Shown: positions 52,062 to 61,414 of the stretch, piece after piece | Position numbering within the stretch: the stretch's first letter is position 1 | How the letters are laid out: each line of letters opens with the position of its first letter | From: Trichocoleus sp. FACHB-40 | GTDB lineage: Bacteria; Cyanobacteriota; Cyanobacteriia; Cyanobacteriales; FACHB-T130 | DNA: 64,000 nt | Direction of reading: 5' to 3' | Assembly: GCF_014695915.1 (NCBI RefSeq) | Contig: NZ_JACJPF010000101.1 | Location: forward strand, 186,001 to 250,000 | Position numbers and translations under genes: made by a program | Notes under the pieces: model-generated | The model's database searches: none | What the model was told of the DNA's origin: nothing | Seen by the model: the letters and a program-made list of their open reading frames with translations, nothing else

Positions 52062-53687
52062 TCATTGCTCAGCACTTTTCTTCTCTAGCCGCCGGAGATT
52101 GGCACGTTTATCAACGGTCTTTATTTTATAATCTTTTTCCAGTTTAGAGTTTAATTCTTTGGAAGTATTATATACAAATATATCGCTGTAGCCATCAGGA
52201 ACCTGAGGAATATTTGGCTCAATTACTAATTGAAGCTGCACTTTTGAATCTAGAAGATAGCTAAGAGACAGTAAATCACCTGGATTCAGGGAATTATTAC
52301 TACTAATTAAAAGTGGGCGACTAGCTTGGTTGATTATTTCAGCCCTGTTTATATTGTAATGACTAGCTCCCTTGTTCCACCACGCTTCTGCTTGAGAACT
52401 CATGGCACATGACAGAACACCGCCCGAAAACAGCAAAGCCGCGATAACTTTCCATATTTGCTGATTTGATGAACGAATGGAGAAAATTTTAGCAGTCAAA
52501 AGGTAAGCTACAGCCAACTGACTTCCTAAATAAAAGGGAATTAAATATCGGGATCTTGTACTCAACTTCAATCCGAAGATTAAATCCGGAAGAATTAGAC
52601 CTATTAAGCTTATCCCCACCAAGCACAAAATAAATAACGCACCTTTTTTTGGAGCATTACGATAAACAAAATAAACCGCGTATCCTACCATTATTAAAAT
52701 TAAAGGAGCTGAATATAAGCCTAATTTAAAATCTAGAAAAACCTGCCCAAGGTCACTAGAAAAAGTTTGTAACCTAGAAAATAGGTTTACAGCTCTTTGA
52801 CCGCTACTCGTATTTTTTTCAATATTGCTCAAGTTAGCAATAAACACTAATATCCAGGGAACAAAGGTCAGACATCCAGCCAAAGATGCAACTATATAGG
52901 CGGTAGATATCTTATTCAATCGACGTTCAACAATAGCTACATAGATTCCATGTGCAATTGCTACCAAACCAGACATGAGAAAAGTATAAAAGCCTAATGA
53001 CAAACTTACTGCGTAAAGTCCCCAACTAGACTTTGTTTTTAGACGGATTGCTCGCAATAGTGCCGCGCTTGATAGTAAGATTGTCACTATCCACAAACTA
53101 TATTGTCTTGCTTCTTGTGCGTACAAAACGTGAAAGGGCGAAATACTAAATAGTGCTATGCTCATCCATCCGAGTAGCGATGAATTGAACAATTCCAGGC
53201 ATAACCAATAAACCAGAGGAAAAACTAAAAGGCTAATAGCAGCAGATAAACTTCGCGTTGCTGCTACCGAATCACCAAACCACTGCGTCCAAAATCTGGC
53301 GATTAGATAATACAGAGGCGGATGTTCAGCATTTCCTGCTAAAGCATTCATTGTGTCTTTTAAGTCTTTTTCAGGATTAAAAGTCTGGTACTTTTGTAAA
53401 TCTGCGGTGCTGATTACCTGTCCTTGAAAAAGTTGCTGAACATATTCGGAGTGCGTATGACCATGAATCCGTAACGAGGTCATGGTTTCATCGTACCAGT
53501 ACACTTTACGATCCAGATTAACAAACCGGAAGAATATGCCTAAGAATAACAAGGCAATAACTAAAATTTTTAACCAATTTGGAGGCAGTTCCCAACTTTG
53601 ACTTAGTTGCTCTTTTCTTTTGTCTTTGGTGAGTACGGCCTGATTTCTAATTTCTTGCTGTAGAACTTGCTGGTCATTCTGATACAT
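52062..53687 (-). CDS. Membrane glycosyltransferase, GT39/ArnT-like
   Basis: 541 residues from the ATG at 53687, with GGATGG before it; the longer frame adds an unlikely N-terminus. About eleven membrane helices, the periplasmic-loop motif VYWYDETMTSLR near the first helix (Asp-Glu pair as in lipid-linked sugar transferases), HPPLYYLIARFW with HPPLYYL shared by GT39 proteins, and a C-terminal soluble domain. It transfers a sugar from a lipid-phosphate donor outside the membrane. The GT2 gene on the other strand may make that donor. Confidence 0.82.
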   Translation of the reverse strand: MYQNDQQVLQQEIRNQAVLTKDKRKEQLSQSWELPPNWLKILVIALLFLGIFFRFVNLDRKVYWYDETMTSLRIHGHTHSEYVQQLFQGQVISTADLQKYQTFNPEKDLKDTMNALAGNAEHPPLYYLIARFWTQWFGDSVAATRSLSAAISLLVFPLVYWLCLELFNSSLLGWMSIALFSISPFHVLYAQEARQYSLWIVTILLSSAALLRAIRLKTKSSWGLYAVSLSLGFYTFLMSGLVAIAHGIYVAIVERRLNKISTAYIVASLAGCLTFVPWILVFIANLSNIEKNTSSGQRAVNLFSRLQTFSSDLGQVFLDFKLGLYSAPLILIMVGYAVYFVYRNAPKKGALFILCLVGISLIGLILPDLIFGLKLSTRSRYLIPFYLGSQLAVAYLLTAKIFSIRSSNQQIWKVIAALLFSGGVLSCAMSSQAEAWWNKGASHYNINRAEIINQASRPLLISSNNSLNPGDLLSLSYLLDSKVQLQLVIEPNIPQVPDGYSDIFVYNTSKELNSKLEKDYKIKTVDKRANLRRLEKKSAEQ

Positions 53688-54206
53688 ATTAATACCATCC
53701 GTTCTAGTAGATGTTTTGCTTGTGAGTGTGAACCAACTCTCTGCCGTTGCAGTCACATACTCCGTACTTCCACGTATAAAAAATACTCTAAATACAGAAA
53801 AAGTTTGAGAATTATGCTTAAACCGTAAAATTACTGAATTTATTATTGTGGTACATCCTAAACAAGTCCAAGGAAATACTGCTATCAATGAGAGGAATCT
53901 TTACTCAATCTTTACAATAGGGAGGGTTACGAGAATATATATAAATTTTGTGTAAAGCAAATGGTCAAACTAAGTAGAAATGCTGGGTGTAGGACAAACT
54001 GTGAGTAATCTAAATTTTGTGGCTAGTGGCTTCTAGCAGGGTGAGCTTTTGCAGACTGCTGACTCCGGCAGGATCTGGCAATATAAGTAAACGTCAAGGA
54101 ATCAAGCTTACATAAGCAAATTTGGTTTCTCCTGAAAACATATTTGCGGTGAGGAATTCTGGGTGAAACGCAGTATTTATAAGGCTTTGGCACTCAAGGT
54201 ATCAAC
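53688..54206. other. Gap between glycosyltransferase genes
   Basis: 520 bp separating the divergent GT39 and GT2 genes. It contains the upstream extension of the GT39 frame to 53888, which I do not consider coding. No RNA gene seen. Confidence 0.4.
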
Positions 54207-55238
54207 ATGAACACTTCGTCAATTTCACAGAACGCTCAAAGACAGGACATCTCAAGCCTGATTAGTCCAGAATTATCGGTGGTGGTTCCGGTGTATAACG
54301 AGGTGGAGAGTTTGCCTCATCTGATTGAAGCGATCGCTACCTCGTTGAAGGAAATGGCTTTCAGCTACGAAATTGTTTGTGTGGATGACGGTTCCAGAGA
54401 TGGCTCCGCAGAATTACTTAAATCTCTGGCACAAACCCGCACCGACTTAAGAGCAGTGCTGCTGCGTCGCAACTACGGTCAAACTCCGGCGATGTCAGCG
54501 GGGTTTAACTATGCGCGAGGCAAAGTAATTATCACAATGGATGGTGACTTGCAGAATGACCCGGCTGATATTCCCCGGCTATTGGCAAAGTTAGAAGAAG
54601 GCTATGACTTGGTAAGTGGTTGGCGAAAGAATCGACAGGATGCTGCACTGAGTCGCCTACTTCCTTCCAAAATTGCTAACTGGCTGATTGGTAGAGTTAC
54701 GGGCGTAGAGTTACACGACTACGGTTGTTCCCTGAAAGCCTATCGCAGCGAACTGGTAGCAGATATGAACCTCTACGGCGAGTTGCACCGATTTTTGCCC
54801 GCTTTGGCTTTCATTGAGGGGGCGAGAATTGCTGAGATGCAGGTACGTCACCACGCCCGTAAGTTTGGGCGCAGTAAGTATGGGATTTGGCGGACTTTTC
54901 GCGTCGTGATGGACTTGCTAACTGTCTACTTTATGAAAAAGTTTCTCACCCGTCCCATGCACGTATTTGGGCTGTTTGGGATGGTAGCGATCGCCTTGGG
55001 AATACTGCTGGGTTGTTATTTAACTTTCTTAAAGCTGGCTTTGGGTCAAAGCATCGGCGATCGCCCGTTACTAATTTTGGCTGTCGTGCTTCTGGTAACT
55101 GGCGTACAGCTATTTAGCTTTGGACTGCTGGCAGAACTGTTAATGAGAACTTATCACGAATCGCAAGGACGACCAATCTATCGGGTGAGGGAAGTAGTTG
55201 GAGAAAAGGTTAACAATAGTAACAAGATAGATGGCTAA
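54207..55238 (+). CDS. GT2 family glycosyltransferase, polyprenyl-phosphate sugar type
   Basis: 343 residues. Catalytic domain (about 20 to 230) with LSVVVPVYNEVESLPHLI, VDDGSRDGS, MDGDLQNDPADIPRLL and a RKFGRSKYG motif, then two membrane helices (about 255 to 305) and a short basic tail. Such enzymes make polyprenyl-phosphate sugars for membrane transferases. The GT39 gene lies divergent 520 bp away. It is followed after 21 bp by an MFS gene. Confidence 0.88.
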   Translation: MNTSSISQNAQRQDISSLISPELSVVVPVYNEVESLPHLIEAIATSLKEMAFSYEIVCVDDGSRDGSAELLKSLAQTRTDLRAVLLRRNYGQTPAMSAGFNYARGKVIITMDGDLQNDPADIPRLLAKLEEGYDLVSGWRKNRQDAALSRLLPSKIANWLIGRVTGVELHDYGCSLKAYRSELVADMNLYGELHRFLPALAFIEGARIAEMQVRHHARKFGRSKYGIWRTFRVVMDLLTVYFMKKFLTRPMHVFGLFGMVAIALGILLGCYLTFLKLALGQSIGDRPLLILAVVLLVTGVQLFSFGLLAELLMRTYHESQGRPIYRVREVVGEKVNNSNKIDG

Positions 55239-55259
55239 AGATTAAGAAGGAATTACGCT

Positions 55260-56507
55260 TTGAAAGTTTTTTGGACGCTAGAGCCACAAAGTCGCCGCAA
55301 TCTGCTGATTTTATTTACGGCTGGGCTATTATTTTGGTCTAGTATGGCTTCTTTGCTGCCGACTCTGCCTCTGTATGTGGAGTCTGTAGGCGGAACGACG
55401 CAGCAGATTGGTGTTGTCATGGGATCGTTTGCCGTCGGGCTGATTCTGTGCCGTTCGCGGCTGGGGCGTTTGGCAGATCGACGCAGTCGAAAACTGGTGG
55501 TGCTGATTGGCGCGGTAGTAGCTGCGATCGCGCCTTTAGGTTATCTGGTTGTAAATTCGATTCCCCTATTGATGGCGCTGCGGGCGTTCCACGGTATCAG
55601 CATTGCAGCTTTCACGACTGGTTACAGCGCCTTGGTGGTGGATTTGGCTCCGGTGTCCAAGCGGGGCGAGATAATTGGCTACATGAGCTTGGTGACACCA
55701 ATTGGGGTGGCAATGGGGCCGGCCATTGGCGGTTATCTACAGGCTGGGGCGGGCTACACACCGTTATTTCTGGGCGCATCTGGCTTGGGAATTTTGGGTT
55801 TAATTTGTGCCACTCTTGTCAAGGAACCTGGTATTACTAAAGAAACACTTGATTCTCAGGTATCTGCTGGTTCAGAAAATCCAGTCCAGTTTTGGAAGCT
55901 ACTAGCCAGCCCTCGCTTGCGAACTCCAGCTATAGTGTTGTTGCTGATTGGTTTGTCGTTTGGAGCGTTGAGTACCTTTGTACCTTTGTATATTAAGGCG
56001 ATTAAGGTTGACTTAAATCCTGGGTTATTTTACACAGCAGCAGCTTGTGCTTCTTTCATCTCCCGCATAATCGTTGGTCGCGCCAGCGATCGCTACGGAC
56101 GAGGAATATTTATCACTGGTAGTATATTTTGCTATGCCATAGCGATGCTAATTATTTCTTTCGCTGACACACCATCAAGCTTTTTGCTGGGTGGTTTTCT
56201 AGAAGGTGCAGGATCGGGAACGTTAATGCCAATGATAATTGCTTTAATTTCTGACCGTTCCACCGCCCAAGAAAGAGGTAAAGTTTTTGCTTTGTGCATT
56301 ACTGGATTTGATGTCGGGATTGCGATCGCTGGGCCTGTTTTAGGTTCTGTTGCTGAACCTCTCGGCTATCGGGGAATGTTTGTTATTACGACAGCTCTTT
56401 CATTCCTAGCTCTCATCGTTTTCGCCACATCTTCCAGCAAAAATATACCCCATTCCCTCCGCTTCGCCATAGGCAGAGAAAAGGATGTTTATGCTTTGAA
56501 TAAGTAA
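55260..56507 (+). CDS. MFS transporter
   Basis: 415 residues and about 12 membrane helices. The start is TTG (55260), preceded by AAGGA at the right distance; no ATG fits without losing the first helix. Typical A-loop GRLADRRSRK between helices 2 and 3 and SDRYGRG between 8 and 9. It exports a drug or metabolite; substrate unknown. It lies 21 bp after the GT2 gene in the same direction, an operon-like spacing. Confidence 0.88.
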   Translation: MKVFWTLEPQSRRNLLILFTAGLLFWSSMASLLPTLPLYVESVGGTTQQIGVVMGSFAVGLILCRSRLGRLADRRSRKLVVLIGAVVAAIAPLGYLVVNSIPLLMALRAFHGISIAAFTTGYSALVVDLAPVSKRGEIIGYMSLVTPIGVAMGPAIGGYLQAGAGYTPLFLGASGLGILGLICATLVKEPGITKETLDSQVSAGSENPVQFWKLLASPRLRTPAIVLLLIGLSFGALSTFVPLYIKAIKVDLNPGLFYTAAACASFISRIIVGRASDRYGRGIFITGSIFCYAIAMLIISFADTPSSFLLGGFLEGAGSGTLMPMIIALISDRSTAQERGKVFALCITGFDVGIAIAGPVLGSVAEPLGYRGMFVITTALSFLALIVFATSSSKNIPHSLRFAIGREKDVYALNK

Positions 56508-56576
56508 GTAGTGATAAAGATGCTAAGCTCCCCGAACGGCAGATAACCTCTTGGACTCAGCCGAATGCTCTTATCC

Positions 56577-56600
56577 AGCACTTCGGTAAAGCGAAGTGTT
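56577..56600. terminator. Hairpin between convergent MFS and cold-shock genes
   Basis: CACTTCG and CGAAGTG around a 6-base loop, without a strong T run. Weak terminator for either side. Confidence 0.35.
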
Positions 56601-56612
56601 GGGCTGCTGATA

Positions 56613-57182
56613 CTACCTCGGCGATTTACGCCAACCATTTGCTATAGCCTCTGACTCTGTGCAAAACCATCTCTCCCCACTTGCTGGATCAATCCGTGTT
56701 GACTCATAATCCTCTGCACCCGGAAGGTGGTAAATCTTGTTTCCAGTTCCAATGGAAATGTTTCCTTTAATATTGCATCCCGGTTTTGTTATAGATGTAA
56801 CAGATGTCATTGGAGATGAAGAACGGCTACCACTATATTCCGGAGAACGGCTACCGCTAAATTTCATTGCCACAATCGCAATAACACCCACAACTGCAAT
56901 GCGGATAACCTTTTCCAGCCCGTGTTTTGTTGGCTTTTGCTTATAAGGCAAAGGTCGAGGTGCAACCCCTTCAATTGAGGCATTGGAGGCACGAACTTTT
57001 CCATTTGCCTCCGTTGTTAGATCGTAAAGAACTGTATCCCCTACTTTTGGGCGGCGACTCGCTTCTTTGAGCGCACTGATATGAAGAAAAACTTCTTTAC
57101 TTCCATCACTAGGTTGTATGAAGCCGAAACCCCGATCATCCTTCCATGTTTTCAGTTGACCTTTACGCAGAACAGGTTTCAT
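56613..57182 (-). CDS. Cold-shock domain, membrane helix and sunset-type domain fusion
   Basis: 189 residues. Cold-shock domain (about 5 to 70) with KTWKDDRGFGFIQPSDG (RNP1) and VFLHISAL (RNP2); a basic linker; one membrane helix (VIRIAVVGVIAIVAMKF); and a C-terminal small domain (about 135 to 185) with CNIKGNIS, KIYHLPGAEDY and GERWFCTESEA, a Cys-pair fold of the type called sunset or Excalibur-like. A nucleic-acid-binding domain tethered to the membrane with an external Cys domain is unusual. The role is unknown. Confidence 0.8.
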   Translation of the reverse strand: MKPVLRKGQLKTWKDDRGFGFIQPSDGSKEVFLHISALKEASRRPKVGDTVLYDLTTEANGKVRASNASIEGVAPRPLPYKQKPTKHGLEKVIRIAVVGVIAIVAMKFSGSRSPEYSGSRSSSPMTSVTSITKPGCNIKGNISIGTGNKIYHLPGAEDYESTRIDPASGERWFCTESEAIANGWRKSPR

Positions 57183-57325
57183 GAAAGAGCCTCATTGTCT
57201 ATGCCCATTTTATAGTGTTTCCCCATAAAGACAAAGTAACAACGCTAATTTCTCCCATAGATAACCTTGGGATATCTTAAAGCTTAAACACCGACAGATA
57301 ACCTTGAAGTACCGCATCTTGGTGG

Positions 57326-57607
57326 ATGCGGTTTGAAGAAAGTTTAATTCGCCAACTTTTGCGGGAGGAAATTATGCAGGAATCTGTAACTTATCAAGCC
57401 ATTATCCGAAAAGGACGACAACAGGGAAAGCAAGAGGAGGCGCGATCGCTAGTTATGCGTATGCTAACCCGTCAATTTGGTAATCTAGATGAACAATTGC
57501 AACAGCGCATTGGGGCATTATCGGTCACGCAGTTAGAGGAATTGGCTTTGGCGTTGTTGGATTTTCACTCTGCTGCGGATTTAATTGTCTGGTTGGATGA
57601 GAATTAG
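57326..57607 (+). pseudogene. DUF4351 remnant of an Rpn-family nuclease
   Basis: 93 residues: RFEESLIRQLLREEIMQESV, then KQEEARSLVMRMLTRQFG and LEELALALLDF, the C-terminal DUF4351 domain of cyanobacterial Rpn-type (PD-(D/E)XK) proteins. A stop codon lies 18 bases before the ATG in frame, so the nuclease domain is gone. It may be a relic or a truncated regulator. Confidence 0.6.
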
Positions 57608-57720
57608 TTATGACTACACAGAGCGATCGCGCTTTGTCTAACCCAGAGCCATCGCGTTTGATTCCCAAAGCAAAAAGACAAAAGACACTTTTTTTGCCTT
57701 TTGCCTTTTTACTTATTAAA

Positions 57721-57794
57721 CGGGCTAGGAGGGATTCGAACCCCCGACACCGTGGTCCGTAGCCACGTGCTCTAGTCCACTGAGCTACAAGCCC
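57721..57794 (-). tRNA. tRNA-Arg (anticodon ACG)
   Basis: On the minus strand: acceptor GGGCTTG with a U-U mismatch at the sixth pair, D-arm GCTCAGTGGACTAGAGC, anticodon stem CGTGG/CCACG with loop CTACGGA giving ACG, and T arm GGGGGTTCGAATCCCTC. Discriminator G at 57721, no encoded CCA. The A34 is expected to be edited to inosine. Confidence 0.95.
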
Positions 57795-57828
57795 TTGCCC
57801 GAATCTCATAATAACACAACTCAAAGCG

Positions 57829-58338
57829 ATGACGCAAAATTTTTCTGAAATTCAACCGCTAACTCATCTGGATGCCCAAGGTGAGGCGCAGATGGTGGAT
57901 GTTTCCGGCAAATCCGCAACCAAACGCATTGCAGTCGCCGCCGCGCAGGTGCGGATGTTGCCAGAGACGTTGGCGGCGATTCAGGCGGGGAATGCGCCAA
58001 AAGGGGATGTCTTAGGAACCGCGAGACTGGCGGGAATTATGGCAGCAAAACAGACTTCAGGGCTAATCCCCCTGTGTCATCCCTTACCAATCAGTAAAGT
58101 AGAAGTGAATCTGACACCAGACCCCCAACTGCCGGGATACCAGATTCGGGCAGAAGTCGTAACCAAGGCTGAAACAGGTGTGGAAATGGAAGCCCTGACA
58201 GCAGTTTCCGTTGCCGCGCTTACACTGTACGACATGGCAAAAGCCTTGGAAAAGGGGATGATCATTGAATCAATTCGCTTAGTGAGTAAAACTGGCGGCA
58301 AGTCGGGAGATTATCAACGTCCGGAAGATGCCACTTAG
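57829..58338 (+). CDS. moaC: Cyclic pyranopterin monophosphate synthase
   Basis: Second step of molybdenum cofactor synthesis, making cyclic pyranopterin monophosphate with MoaA. Seen: [68 protein letters not shown], and VSKTGGKSG. 169 residues, full length. No other moa genes are adjacent. Confidence 0.96.
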   Translation: MTQNFSEIQPLTHLDAQGEAQMVDVSGKSATKRIAVAAAQVRMLPETLAAIQAGNAPKGDVLGTARLAGIMAAKQTSGLIPLCHPLPISKVEVNLTPDPQLPGYQIRAEVVTKAETGVEMEALTAVSVAALTLYDMAKALEKGMIIESIRLVSKTGGKSGDYQRPEDAT

Positions 58339-58399
58339 AGCTTTAAAATGAAGTTAGTTGTTAGAAATGACAACTCATAACTCCTAACTCAGAACTTCC

Positions 58400-58732
58400 A
58401 TGCCTCCTCGTTGGCCTCGCAAACCCGACCGTAATGACCCCGCCTATCGTCGCCTTGATGACCGGATGAATTTTGCTATGCACGTAGCGATTTTTGCCGC
58501 CTGTAATTCTGGCTTGTGGTTTTTTCACAATTTGCAGAATGCTACATGGCCTTGGGCTAAATGGGTGACAGGAATCTGGGCAACGGTCATATTGATTCAC
58601 ATGATTTATATCTTTGGAGTGGCAGATTACTCCACTCCTGTAGTCGAATCTGTAGCCGCAACTCCTCAAGGGTTCCAACCAAAACCCAAAGAGAAGACAA
58701 AAAAAACAACCAACAAAACTACCAAAAGATAG
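58400..58732 (+). CDS. 2TM domain protein
   Basis: 110 residues. Two close membrane helices (FAMHVAIFAACNSGLWFF and GIWATVILIHMIYIFGV) separated by the WPWAKWV turn, of the 2TM type, then a Lys-rich C-terminal tail (KPKEKTKKTTNKTTKR). It begins 62 bp after moaC, in a gap made of heptamer repeats. Function unknown. Confidence 0.8.
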   Translation: MPPRWPRKPDRNDPAYRRLDDRMNFAMHVAIFAACNSGLWFFHNLQNATWPWAKWVTGIWATVILIHMIYIFGVADYSTPVVESVAATPQGFQPKPKEKTKKTTNKTTKR

Positions 58733-58826
58733 ACCGTAGGTTCTGCTTTTCGTTGATGCAAACTGCGAGGGGATCGATTGCAATTAAAGCAAGTAGATTC
58801 CCATTCACAAAAAGAGAGTAGATGTT

Positions 58827-59135
58827 ATGGCTAAAGCGAACACCAGCGAAGCAATTGAAGCACTCGCCGCTGAAATTGGCGAAAACATTTACATTGACAT
58901 TGCTAAATGGCATCTCTATTTACGGGATGCTCATCTGCACACCGTCTTGGCAGAACAGCTGTATCCCATGCTGGTTAATGATTCCTTACAAGAAGACCGG
59001 GTGCTGCAAGTTCTGGAAAATATCCCCGTCAAGTTAGGCGGAGGAAAACGGGAAGTTCCTCTGATAGAGTTGCTGCCTATGCAGTGCCAAGTTAATTTGA
59101 TGGATCTTTTAGAAGAGTATCAGCGCAACTTGTAA
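58827..59135 (+). CDS. DUF3181 family protein
   Basis: 102 residues. EAIEALAAEIGENIYIDIAK, WHLYLRDAHLHTVLAEQLYP and KREVPLIELLPMQCQVNLMD are the conserved stretches of this cyanobacteria-specific family of unknown function. Cytoplasmic and helical. It lies 94 bp after the 2TM gene. Confidence 0.9.
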   Translation: MAKANTSEAIEALAAEIGENIYIDIAKWHLYLRDAHLHTVLAEQLYPMLVNDSLQEDRVLQVLENIPVKLGGGKREVPLIELLPMQCQVNLMDLLEEYQRNL

Positions 59136-59274
59136 AAAGTTGTTAAATAAGAGCTTTTCCGTGGGCATCTGGGTGAGATAAATTGCGATCGCGCACGGGC
59201 GATCGCATAGTCTTCTCTTAGGGTAGGGCTACACTTGTTTATTGGTTCAAAAGCGCCATCAGTAAAGGGTTTCT

Positions 59275-59517
59275 TCAATACCGAGTTTTTAAGGATTTGC
59301 GACGATAAGCGTATTGACCATGAATATTGACAAGATAAGGCATTAGATAGGTAAGAGATCCGGCAATCCAGCGATCGCGAGTCATTTCTCCTCCGAAGAA
59401 GGCAAGACCGTGATTGATCAAAAATAAAACAGAGCCTACGAATAGAGCAGTCCGTAAGCCTGTCGGGATCAATTCTTTGTCAAATAGACTGGCTAGATAT
59501 CCTTTGAAGGCCTTCAT
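59275..59517 (-). CDS. nrtS: NrtS-like small membrane protein
   Basis: 80 residues with two hydrophobic segments. GLRTALFVGSVLFLINHG, a Gly-rich link, and LTYLMPYLVNIHGQYAYR resemble the nitrate/nitrite transporter NrtS of cyanobacteria, which forms small membrane pores for nitrate. The match is to the core pattern LINHG..LTYL.PY. It stands alone, about 140 bp upstream of the convergent end of the murJ region. Symbol given with caution. Confidence 0.68.
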   Translation of the reverse strand: MKAFKGYLASLFDKELIPTGLRTALFVGSVLFLINHGLAFFGGEMTRDRWIAGSLTYLMPYLVNIHGQYAYRRKSLKTRY

Positions 59518-59660
59518 TGGTTGCCTTTGTTATTAAGCTAACGAGCCAAGTTTCAAGACTCATCTCGGCTTAATATTTAGATATCACACCTTCCTGCCAG
59601 ACTTTGGTAGTGTTGCATACGGTTGAGTGAGTGCGTTTGCTTCAGGCCCCCTTGCCATCT

Positions 59661-61274
59661 TTATCTCACAAAGCGCTGGCGAATGCGGGAGACAAAAATA
59701 TCCACTTCTGGCAAATTCAGCCGCGTGGCAAATAAGGCATAAACCCCTAAGCCGACTAGCCCAGATATACTTAGCTGCAACAACTGCAACAGCAAACTGT
59801 TGGTGCCTAAAAATTGCTGAAAACCCCGACTAACGCCCCAGGTGGCTAACCCAGCCAAAAAGCTAGCGCCAGTTAAACTGAGGATAGGTAAGCACCATTC
59901 CCGCCAAGGTAAACCGTGAAGCTTGCGATCTAAAAACCACACCAGCGCTATTGTTGAAGTAATATTCACCCCCACCGTTGCCAGAATCAAACCGGGTGCG
60001 CCGAAACGTTGGACAAGAATATAGTCGAGTATGGCATTCAGGAAGATATTCACGATACTGATGCGAAACGGTGTTTCGCCATCCCCCAAAGCATAAAAGA
60101 CGCGCACCAGCACGTCACGCGCCAAGTAGACAAACATCCCAATGCTGTAAGCAATTAGCACTGAGGAAACTAGCTGGGATGCCCTCTGGTCGAAAGCATA
60201 ACGCTCATAAACCACGCGCACAATTGGCACTGCCAGAGTTACCATTAAGGCACTCAAAGGCAGCATGGTAACGGCGGTGAGGAGTATTCCCTGACGAATT
60301 CGCGCCTTGAGTTCAGTCCAATTTTCCGGGGCAGCCAGCCGCGAAAATATGGGCAGTAGCGGCACTAAAATTACATTGGAAATAATTCCCAGCGGCGTTT
60401 GCACTAAAAGCCCTGCATAGGTCATGGCTGCTGCTGCTTGGGGAATATAAGAAGCGAAAAATAAATCGGTGTAGAGGTTAATTTGCAGCATTCCAGAGGA
60501 AAGGGTTGCTGGCCCCATCACCTTGAGGACATCCTTAACTCCAGGCTGGTGCCAGTTAAAGCGCAGGCGTAATGTGCCCAAACCAGCCCGCCATTGTGCC
60601 GACAGCTGGATTAGCCACTGTAAAATGGCACCAGCAAGAGTTCCCCCAGCTAAAACTAATCCTCCCAGCTTGGCGTATTGGGGGGCGTTAATTTGGTCGC
60701 CGAGTTGCAGCGCTAAGATGCCGAGTCCGCCAATGACTGTAATGCTGGAGAATAAGGGACTAACGGAGGGCAACCAGTACATATCAGCGGCGTTGAGGGT
60801 GCCAAAGCCAATGCCGATGAGTCCAGCAAGGATTGCCATCGGAGCCATGATCTGTAATTGATCGATGGCGATCGCTTTCACTTGTATCCCGTAGGCTGTC
60901 TCGCTTAAACCGGGTGCGACCAGGTTAATGAAGACTCCGGCAAATACAATTAAAACGATGGTGACGATGAAGAGTATCCCTCCCACCAGCGTTGTAATTG
61001 TTTCCACCAAAGGTGCGGCTTCCGATTTGTCGCGCTTGGCTAAGACGCTGACAATGGCACTATGAAAAGGGCCATTGATGCCGCCCAGTAAGATCAACAA
61101 AAAGCCAGGGATGACATAGGCGTAGTTGTAGGCATCGGCGGTGACACCCACACCAAAAGCAGCTGCGATCGCTTGCTGGCGCACTAACCCAAAAACTTTA
61201 CTAATCAGTGTGGCAATTGCCACAATCCCAGCAATTCCAGCTAGGGAACGAGCGGTTTTTTGCTTTTCAGTCAC
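59661..61274 (-). CDS. murJ: Lipid II flippase
   Basis: 537 residues with about 14 membrane helices. SLAGIAGIVAIATLISKVFG, AFGVGVTADAYNYAYVIP, FHSAIVSVLAK and GDGETPFRISIVNIFLN are typical of MurJ. It flips lipid II to the periplasmic face for murein synthesis. The C-terminus (FVSRIRQRFVR) is basic and inside. It stands alone. Confidence 0.93.
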   Translation of the reverse strand: MTEKQKTARSLAGIAGIVAIATLISKVFGLVRQQAIAAAFGVGVTADAYNYAYVIPGFLLILLGGINGPFHSAIVSVLAKRDKSEAAPLVETITTLVGGILFIVTIVLIVFAGVFINLVAPGLSETAYGIQVKAIAIDQLQIMAPMAILAGLIGIGFGTLNAADMYWLPSVSPLFSSITVIGGLGILALQLGDQINAPQYAKLGGLVLAGGTLAGAILQWLIQLSAQWRAGLGTLRLRFNWHQPGVKDVLKVMGPATLSSGMLQINLYTDLFFASYIPQAAAAMTYAGLLVQTPLGIISNVILVPLLPIFSRLAAPENWTELKARIRQGILLTAVTMLPLSALMVTLAVPIVRVVYERYAFDQRASQLVSSVLIAYSIGMFVYLARDVLVRVFYALGDGETPFRISIVNIFLNAILDYILVQRFGAPGLILATVGVNITSTIALVWFLDRKLHGLPWREWCLPILSLTGASFLAGLATWGVSRGFQQFLGTNSLLLQLLQLSISGLVGLGVYALFATRLNLPEVDIFVSRIRQRFVR

Positions 61275-61414
61275 AAATGCTTAAAGATACCTCAAGAGAC
61301 TCATTTTATTTAAACGCAAAGAATGCAAACGTTAACGGTTTAGGTAGCAAAGGTTTGTCTGACTCTGCGATCGCCTAAGATTACCTTTGCGTTACTCTGC
61401 ATTAAAAAACTACT

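Noticed and set aside
53688-53888. N-terminal extension of the GT39 gene
   Set aside because: The extension has no membrane helix or family pattern, and the ATG at 53687 has a better ribosome-binding site.
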